A DNA stretch of 64,000 nt, taken from NCBI GenBank assembly GCA_020466095.1, contig CM035808.1, positions 2,302,190-2,366,189 of the forward strand. The letters run 5' to 3'. The notes under the pieces are model-generated. The model ran no database searches, was not told the DNA's origin, and was given only the letters and a program-made list of their open reading frames with translations. The position numbers were made by a program, and so were the translations under genes. Below are positions 57,905 through 64,000 of the stretch, one piece after another (the stretch's first letter is position 1; every line of letters begins with the position of its first letter). This DNA comes from Chlorops oryzae (taxonomy: Eukaryota; Arthropoda; Insecta; Diptera; Chloropidae).

Positions 57905-58560
57905 TCTAGAGGTGGAGAACTATCGATAGTTGCGATCATTTTATAAAATATTGTGAAAAAGTGTATATCGTAGTATACGAAATTAAGCATGACGCCTATA
58001 ATTCTCATTTGGTTTATAAAATGGGACACAATACTCGCAGACTTTCTGAAGATTTTCCACGACCTGACGAAGCGAAAACGTGCGTTTATTTGCCTTTTTT
58101 GTTGGATTTTATTGTTAGGACAGGAGAGCTATCGATAGTTTCGGCAATCGATAACCGATTTTTTTCGATAATTTTGATAATTGATATTTTATAATTTATC
58201 ATTGTGATAATCGATAATTCTACTAATCGATAACTTTGTTTTAAATCCTTAGGTAATCGATAACTTTAAGAATCGATTTTTTGTAATCGATAACTTCTTT
58301 GATCAATATTTCGGTAATCGATTTTTTTTTGATAATAGAAAAATGCATTTTCAAATGACTGTCGTCTTAATCTAAATAAGGAAATTTTTAGGATTTTTTC
58401 CATTTCAAAAAAAGCCCTCTTTGTCACCGCCAGCACAATCAAAAATTGTTAAACTAAATGTTCAATCAATCGAAACTATCGATAGTTTGAAACCATTGAT
58501 AGTATCGATGTGCTATCGATAGTTTGAAACCATTGATAGGTATCGATTGTTTCACCAGCT
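57905..58560. promoter_or_regulatory. cluster of TATCGATA and CGATA motifs
   Basis: TATCGATA, the DRE palindrome bound by DREF in Drosophila, occurs at 57921, 58130, 58477 and 58514. Many more ATCGATAA/CGATA words lie between, the core bound by BEAF-32. Part of this is a 37-bp duplication (CTATCGATAGTTTGAAACC at 58476 and 58513). It could be an insulator or promoter-proximal site, or just a degenerate repeat that mimics one; no gene start is visible nearby. Confidence 0.4.
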
Positions 58561-59490
58561 CTATTACCATCCAAAGATCATCATCTTCCATCCCTTACAA
58601 ATTCCTATACGTCCGATAGTTTTGAGAACAAAATTCAAGCAGCACTCGCATAATCAGCGCCCACCTGGCGTGCGGTCATAATCGCCTTAATTACACTTAA
58701 GGCGGTAAATACCTTTAATTGGGGATCTATCTTGCTGGAAATGCGAAGATCACGAGTTCGAAGGAAATGGGCAATCGCCCACGGAATCATGTCGGGTCAT
58801 AAGCAGTGAGCAGCAGCAGCAGCAGCAGCAGCTAAGCTAATTTATGACCAAATAAATTAGAAATTATTACAAAATGCCTCACTACCGCCGATCCGCGATC
58901 CGCAATCTTGTTAACAAACCCCGCTCAGAGGGAAGGACTATTAGAGCCATAAGCTCGAGTGCGAGTTTGGAGTACAAAAAATAAAACACGCTCTACTCAT
59001 TCAGTCTCATTGTAGAAGGCCTCGAGCCAATGGGGCGACATTAATTGATTGATTTTTCACAGCGTATCACTAGACGGTCGCAGTCGCCTTTTTTCTCGTC
59101 GTCTCTGGTTTGTTGTGTCGCGTCGTCTGTCGCTTTTCGTAGTGAAAAACTTGATTTTCCTTGATTTCTGAAAAATTCTCTTTTTTTTAACAAATTTTGT
59201 TTGTATTTTTGTTGTTGTTTCTGTTTTTGTTTTTGTTTTTGTTCTACTCTATTGACTTGCAAGCAAGGAGAGATCACTGCCCGAATCGATCCATTGGAGA
59301 TTTTCAGACTCGCTATGGCTGGCTGTGCGATTGTGATCGCCGATTGCAGTTCGCACAACAAAGCCAACATGCCCTACAGGAAATGTCATCACGAATTTAA
59401 GAAATTATTGCAAAAAAAAAAGGCGATATTATTACTTCAATCGATCATTCGAATTCAAATTGAATAGAAAAATTCTGAACATTATGCCCT
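58561..59490. other. non-coding with (GCA)n
   Basis: 58640-58800 is a complex, unique-looking stretch with ACTTAAGGCGGTAAATACC. (GCA)n lies at 58810-58831. No exon recognised. Confidence 0.45.
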
Positions 59491-59713
59491 TTAACCCATT
59501 AACCCTTTCATCGCCATTGGGATAATACATCGCAAGCGACTTTTTAACATTCGAATGGATTTTCGAGAATAGTTTGGTAGTGAAAGGGTTAAATAAATAG
59601 AAAACACAGTTTGTTCGCATTTGGACATTGGTGGGACCTGGTTTTATCACCCGAATTGCTGAAATTGTGAAAACAATTTTTTTATAATATTTATTTGGGC
59701 ACAAATGGGTTAA
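59491..59713. mobile_element. TTAA MITE nested at the end of another TTAA MITE
   Basis: The inner element, 59499-59592 (94 bp), reads TTAA-CCCTTTCATCGCCA to TTTGGTAGTGAAAGGG-TTAA. The outer element appears to run from TTAA-CCCATT (59491) to AAATGGG-TTAA (59713). The inner copy has landed in a TTAA a few bases inside the outer left end. Neither encodes a protein. Confidence 0.7.
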
Positions 59714-59902
59714 TTTGTTTTTCATTAGGGAAGTTGTAGGTATACAACATATCGTTGTGACATTTTACGTGTTCTTGTGTTATTCCTCGCATTTCAAGGG
59801 GGGTTTGAGCCCCTAAAATCACCTCTTCACAGTTTGACTTTGTTCTTGGACCTGAGTTTTACCATTACAAACGCTCGGAAGAATTTTTTTTTTTGTTTTT
59901 GT

Positions 59903-60647
59903 TTAAGGGGGTCTTCTCATTGAAAACCCGTTTTTTGGACCCTTTTTAAAAAAATTCTTATTTGAAAACGCAAAGAATAATTGAAAACTTTTTTTATTTA
60001 TTGTATTACAAAAGGTTCAAAGTAAATAAAAAAAATTTTTTTTTGCCTCGATACGTGGGCTGTTCAAAAAGTAATGAGACTTCAAAGTTGGTGGTGAAAA
60101 AAAAGGTGCCGTCACGGCGGGCCACGATTCCGGGTCTCCGGAGCGTCCGAAATGGAAAAAAAAACGGGGTTATAATCAGTATAGATGTAATTCTCGGGTG
60201 AACCTCAAGCTTAATTTTGTGATCTTTTTTGACAAAATGGCGGCCATTCAAAAAAAAATTTCAATTTCGGGCTTTTTTTTTTGTAGTTTAGTGTAAAAAA
60301 AAATAATAAAAAATTTTTTAAAATTATGGTCGAGGTTCACGAGAATGGTGACAATTCTGCGTCGATGTCCACTTTGTTTCATGAAAATCGGTTCAGTTGA
60401 ACTGGAGATATCATGGCCGCCAGTTCGAAAAACGTGGTTTCGAGATAAACGCGTTTAAAGTTTGAAGCAACGCAAAAATTACTCGTTTTAGCGCAGATCT
60501 TGCTCGACAAAGAGGCTATATCCTCTAAACTATTTCGAATTTCAAAAATCCTTTTTGGGGCATATTCACAACTACCCAAGCTATAAATAAATGCAAAAAA
60601 AAAAAAAAGTCGAAAAAAAAAGTTGCTCAATGAGAAGACCCCCTTAA
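59903..60647. mobile_element. 745-bp TTAA-flanked element (GGGGGTCTTCTCATTGA ends)
   Basis: TTAA-GGGGGTCTTCTCATTGA on the left and TCAATGAGAAGACCCCC-TTAA on the right are exact inverted repeats of 17 bp. Only a 4-bp TTAA duplication makes both flanks direct, so a piggyBac-like integration is the best fit although the first bases are GGG rather than CCC. The interior is low in coding potential and contains GCGGGCCACGATTCCGGG near 60116. Confidence 0.85.
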
Positions 60648-60649
60648 GC

Positions 60650-60798
60650 TTAAGGGGCTGTCCATTAATTACGTAATGGAGATTTTGACCTCCTCGTAAG
60701 AATATTTAAGCATAAATCAGACTCCGATGTAAGTGATCATAAGATATTCCGAGCCCCTTTGCTTCCCTTTATTCTTACGGAATTAATGGACGGGTTAA
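60650..60798. mobile_element. 149-bp MITE (CTGTCCATTAATTACGTAA ends)
   Basis: The left GGGGCTGTCCATTAATTACG and the right CGGAATTAATGGACGGG are inverted with small differences. TTAA flanks both sides (60650-60653 and 60795-60798). It lies only 2 bp from the preceding element, so the two may share an insertion hot spot. Confidence 0.7.
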
Positions 60799-62585
60799 TC
60801 TTATTAATATTAATAAATAATTACCCTCAATGGGGTAAATGGTGGGCTTCCCAACTTCAATGTGAGGTTAACACCTCTATAATTATGACAATGACATTTC
60901 CTATTGGGATTATTTTGAAAGAGACGATTTATTTGCACAATCTTTCGAAAATACGACTGCGTCTTTTTGCCTAGCTCTAACTTTCTGAGTTATTTTTACA
61001 TTTGTTTTTGCGGTGAGTGCGCTGTCGTTGTACTTGTTGTTGTAGTGCCTGTTGTTTTGTTGTTTTTTGTTAATGCAAATTAGTAAAATGAAACGCAAAA
61101 GCAATTGCAATTTCGATATTGTAACGCTTGTGTACGTACAAACTTGGCTCCAGGTCGCTTGGATTGTTACACGCAAAGACGGACGGACGACTTTACGTCG
61201 GAGAGCATGTTGTAAGGTGTGCCCCACGAATATTATGATATTTTCGAGATGTCGAGACGTTGTCATATAGCGTGCAGCAGAGTACATTTTTTTTCATCTA
61301 AAGCTGCAAATTAAGGTAATGAAAAGCCCGAAATGACATTATTTGAAGTAAGTAATTCGAAATATGGAAATAATCATTAAGGAATTTAAAAGATGTGAGG
61401 AATAAATGAGGGCGAGAGAGAAAGAGACGGGAGCATTGGCACGTGCGAAAGCACTTATGAGCGATAACCACTGAAGAATTCCTCCTAATGGAAATATCAG
61501 TGGATAAGATAAGTTAACACATTTAATTTGACTCATGCTTTGACAAAAAAGACTCTTCATGAGAAATCAAAATAAATTGGATTTAAATAATTTTTATTTT
61601 CTACCGAAGAAGATCGTTCTATTGACACGAAAAACTACTCTTCGCACATCATGGATCAATCTTCCTTTTGACGATTTAATTTCTTTTTTTTTTGGCAACA
61701 TTAAATTGGGATGCGAAAGAGCGAAATTTGCGCATGCGCAGAGAAGCGTAACCACAAGCAAAACAACGGCGCATCGGCTTCAATACACGGTTGACCTGTT
61801 CGAACCTGTTTATTTCGTATTGTTTGGCATTTGGTAGGCCCCAGAGAGACAAAAGCCAGAATTCAAGATTCGCTTCATGATTTCCGCTCGACTGCTCCAT
61901 TTTTTTTTTTTTCTTTCTTGAGCTCATAGTCGTCTTCGTGTTTGAGATTTGGTCAATGCACGCAGAAATTGCCACAAAACGAAAAAAAAAAAAAAAAAAT
62001 TAATTATTTTCCATTTCTATTTTCGCATATTTTTTTCTCATTTATTTTGAGATTCTATTGTAAATTAAATTTTTCTTTTTCGCAGTGATTTTTGTGCTCG
62101 TTCTCAAGCCTCTTTGCGGGTCCACGACGACGACGCTCTTTTGATAATTGTACTTAAATTACAACAATTTCACTTTGACATGCGATTTTCGTCACGTTTC
62201 GCATTGTCTTCTTCTTCGTCTTGTGCTTGTTTGGTGATTGTGTTTCTTTCTCCTTTTGGTAATTTCGCCTTAATTATGCTTCATTATTTTTATTTTAATG
62301 TTTTTTTAATTTTTTTTTTTCGATTTAAAATTTTGCACGTTTCTATTGTGCGACATATTCCTTTTCTCTGCTTGCGATATTACGTCGCGATATGAAATTA
62401 GAGCACGTTTTTTCTTCAAGTCATTGTTGGAGGAAGAACGAGAAGAAAATTTCTATTTCAATTAATTTCCCATTATACCGATTTTTTGTTTGTTTGTTTT
62501 TTAACAATCTAATACAGTCAAAGATGCATAACTGGAACATCCATTTCTTTAAATCAAACAAAGTGAGGTGGCAAAAGCATTCGGA
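60799..62585. other. non-coding, no gene seen
   Basis: AT-rich with moderately complex patches (61020-61290 and 61700-61970). T or A tracts lie near 61684, 61900 and 61982. No recognisable exon. Confidence 0.5.
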
Positions 62586-62703
62586 TGGTAAAAGAAAGTA
62601 AGAGCATGAAAGTGAGAGAATAAGAGAAAGGGAAAGAGAAAGGAAGAGATAAAAGGAAAAGAGAGGAAGAGAGAGAAAGAGAGAGAAAGGGAGAGGAGAG
62701 AGA

Positions 62704-62753
<50 letters not shown>

Positions 62754-63290
62754 AAGAGAGGAAGACGGAGAGAGAGAGAGAGAGAGAGAAAGAGAGATAG
62801 AGAGAGAAAGAGAGATAGAGAGAGAAAGGAGAGAGAGAAGAGAGAGAAGAGAGAAAAGAATAGAGAAGAGGATAAAATAAGAGAAAGAGAGAGAGAGAGA
62901 GAGAAAAGAGAGAGAGAAGAAGAGAAAGAGAAAGAGAAAAGGAGAGAGAGAGAGAGAGGAGAAAGAAGAGAGAGAAAGAGAGAGAGAAAAAGAGAAGAGA
63001 GAGAGAAAGAGAAAAGAGAGAGAGAAAGAAAAGAGAGAGAAGAAAGAGAGAGAGAGAGAAAAGAGAGAGAGAGAAAAGAAGAGAGAGAGATAAAGAAAAG
63101 AGAAAGAGAGAGAAAAAAGAGAAGAGAGAGAGAAAGAGAGAAAAGAGAGAGAGAAAGAGAGAGAAAGAAAGAGAGATAGAAAAGAGAAAAGAAGAGAGAG
63201 AAAAGAGAGAGCAGAGAAAAGAGAGAAAGAAAAGAGAGAGAAAGAAAGGGAGAAAGAGAGGTATAAAAGAGATAAACGGAGAGAGAGTTT
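62586..63290. repeat. about 700-bp GA polypurine tract
   Basis: The plus strand is almost only A and G over some 700 bp, as GAGA and GAAA runs with very few pyrimidines. Such polypurine-polypyrimidine DNA can form triplexes and is a binding substrate for GAGA factor in flies. It may also be assembly-sensitive. Confidence 0.95.
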
Positions 63291-64000
63291 AAAAATGATA
63301 AAGGAAATTTAGAACAAAAATAACTTTGAACAGCGATGATTCGTATTATGGAGGTTTGACCGTGTATAAAAGGATAAAAATATTTTACCTGTAAAGTCGT
63401 GTTATCAAGATCTTTGAATCCACGGAAAAAATTGTTTTATAAAATTTTATTAACAATTATGAAGGACTTGCTCGTGAGTTTGATGCCGTCTCGAAAACTT
63501 TTCGAAACTATTTTCAAGTTCTGCCCAAAATGACTGAATTACCATAAAATGCCATAATTTTTATCTAATTTTAATCTCACTCCGAAAATCTAGACCAATA
63601 AGCTATGATATTTACAAAGTCTTATATAAATAATTTCATTCTGTTTAGATAAAATCTTAACACTTGTTGTCTCAACGTCAACGCATTCTCATTCATTGAC
63701 GCTGAACATAACCCTAACATGGTAACACGTCAATCAATTCATTTTTTGTCCGACTGTCAACACATTCTGTCAAACCGTTTAAACCGTCAATAGGTGACAA
63801 GACACTAACAAATGTCAATGTGACATCTGTAAGTCTTAAAATGGACAATCGGGAAGAATTCGGATGAACGAGTTCAAGAATTCTTGATAGCGAAATGAAA
63901 TAATAAATCAGCAAAAAAAAAATTCAAAATCAACCCAATAAAATTTTCAAAAATTTGCCTCCGAAATATGACTTTGTACAACACCTCCTCGCATAGGAGC
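63291..64000. other. non-coding with clustered GTCAA motifs
   Basis: 63670-63825 contains repeated CGTCAA/TGTCAA words on both strands (for example ACGTCAACGCATT, ATTGACGC, CTGTCAACACATTC, AACCGTCAATAGG). It may be the remains of a repeat. No gene recognised. Confidence 0.5.

Noticed and set aside
60910..61287. 125-codon minus-strand open frame
   Set aside because: No recognisable motif; it includes low-complexity Lys/Asn/Gln sequence from GTT/TTG repeats and has a competing plus frame.

Overview
This looks like a gene desert or a very large intron from a eukaryotic, probably dipteran, genome. The base composition is strongly AT-rich, with long homopolymers and many microsatellites. No bacterial-style gene packing is present: reading frames are short, overlap on both strands and follow local composition. 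The case for a fly rests on three things: a DINE-1/INE-1-like non-autonomous Helitron (about 41771-42640) with the GTCY-rich block and terminal hairpin known from flies; an RTE-clade LINE remnant; and TATCGATA/CGATA motif clusters of the kind bound by DREF and BEAF-32 in Drosophila. I cannot name the species. I found no host protein-coding exon, rRNA or intact tRNA gene that I would defend. The only recognisable protein-coding sequence is the broken, 5'-truncated RTE reverse transcriptase on the minus strand at 32746-33443.

The organised structure is almost all small DNA transposons without transposase (MITEs), their nested insertions, and tandem arrays, at least two of which contain MITE ends. 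Several have boundaries that can be read base by base. (1) TTAA-flanked piggyBac-type elements starting CCCTTT, CCCTCT or CCCGGT: 10954-11254, 17152-17309, 18444-18565, 18671-18807, 19235-19328, 28664-29574, 39635-39772, 39881-40023 and 59491-59713, plus a TTAA element starting GGGGGTCTTC at 59903-60647. (2) hAT-type elements with 8-bp target duplications: 45143-45742 (TACTAAAT), 55866-55981 (GATAGAAA), and the inner element at 48816-49245 and 54902-55344. (3) TA-flanked Tc1/mariner/pogo-type elements: 12173-13046, 15328-15985, 32042-32658, 48434-49498, 54650-55725 and 47490-47590.

Layout. 1-13 kb: simple repeats, an 85-bp minisatellite (3798-4640), a 28-bp minisatellite (7448-7581) and two copies of a TA element that carries tRNA-like Pol III promoter boxes. 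13-23 kb: a pogo-like MITE, a cluster of TTAA MITEs, a nest of three MITEs (21218-21885) and a 128-bp array whose every unit has inverted ends (21946-22860). 23-33 kb: AT-rich low complexity, a TTAA element swollen by an AT-rich internal minisatellite, a SINE split by a MITE, and the RTE remnant. 33-46 kb: mostly unique sequence, then the Helitron, a 108-bp array whose unit starts with a piggyBac-type MITE end, and a 600-bp hAT foldback. 46-64 kb: three copies of a hAT-in-mariner composite that has spread as one unit, a DRE/CGATA cluster, a TTAA cluster, and a roughly 700-bp GA polypurine tract.

No operon or pathway can be described. The most interesting content is the transposon biology: composite MITEs that amplify together, MITE ends that turn into satellites, a MITE with tRNA-like boxes, and an insertion whose empty site is present elsewhere in the window. 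All calls come from reading by eye. Boundaries with a stated target duplication are precise; others are approximate.
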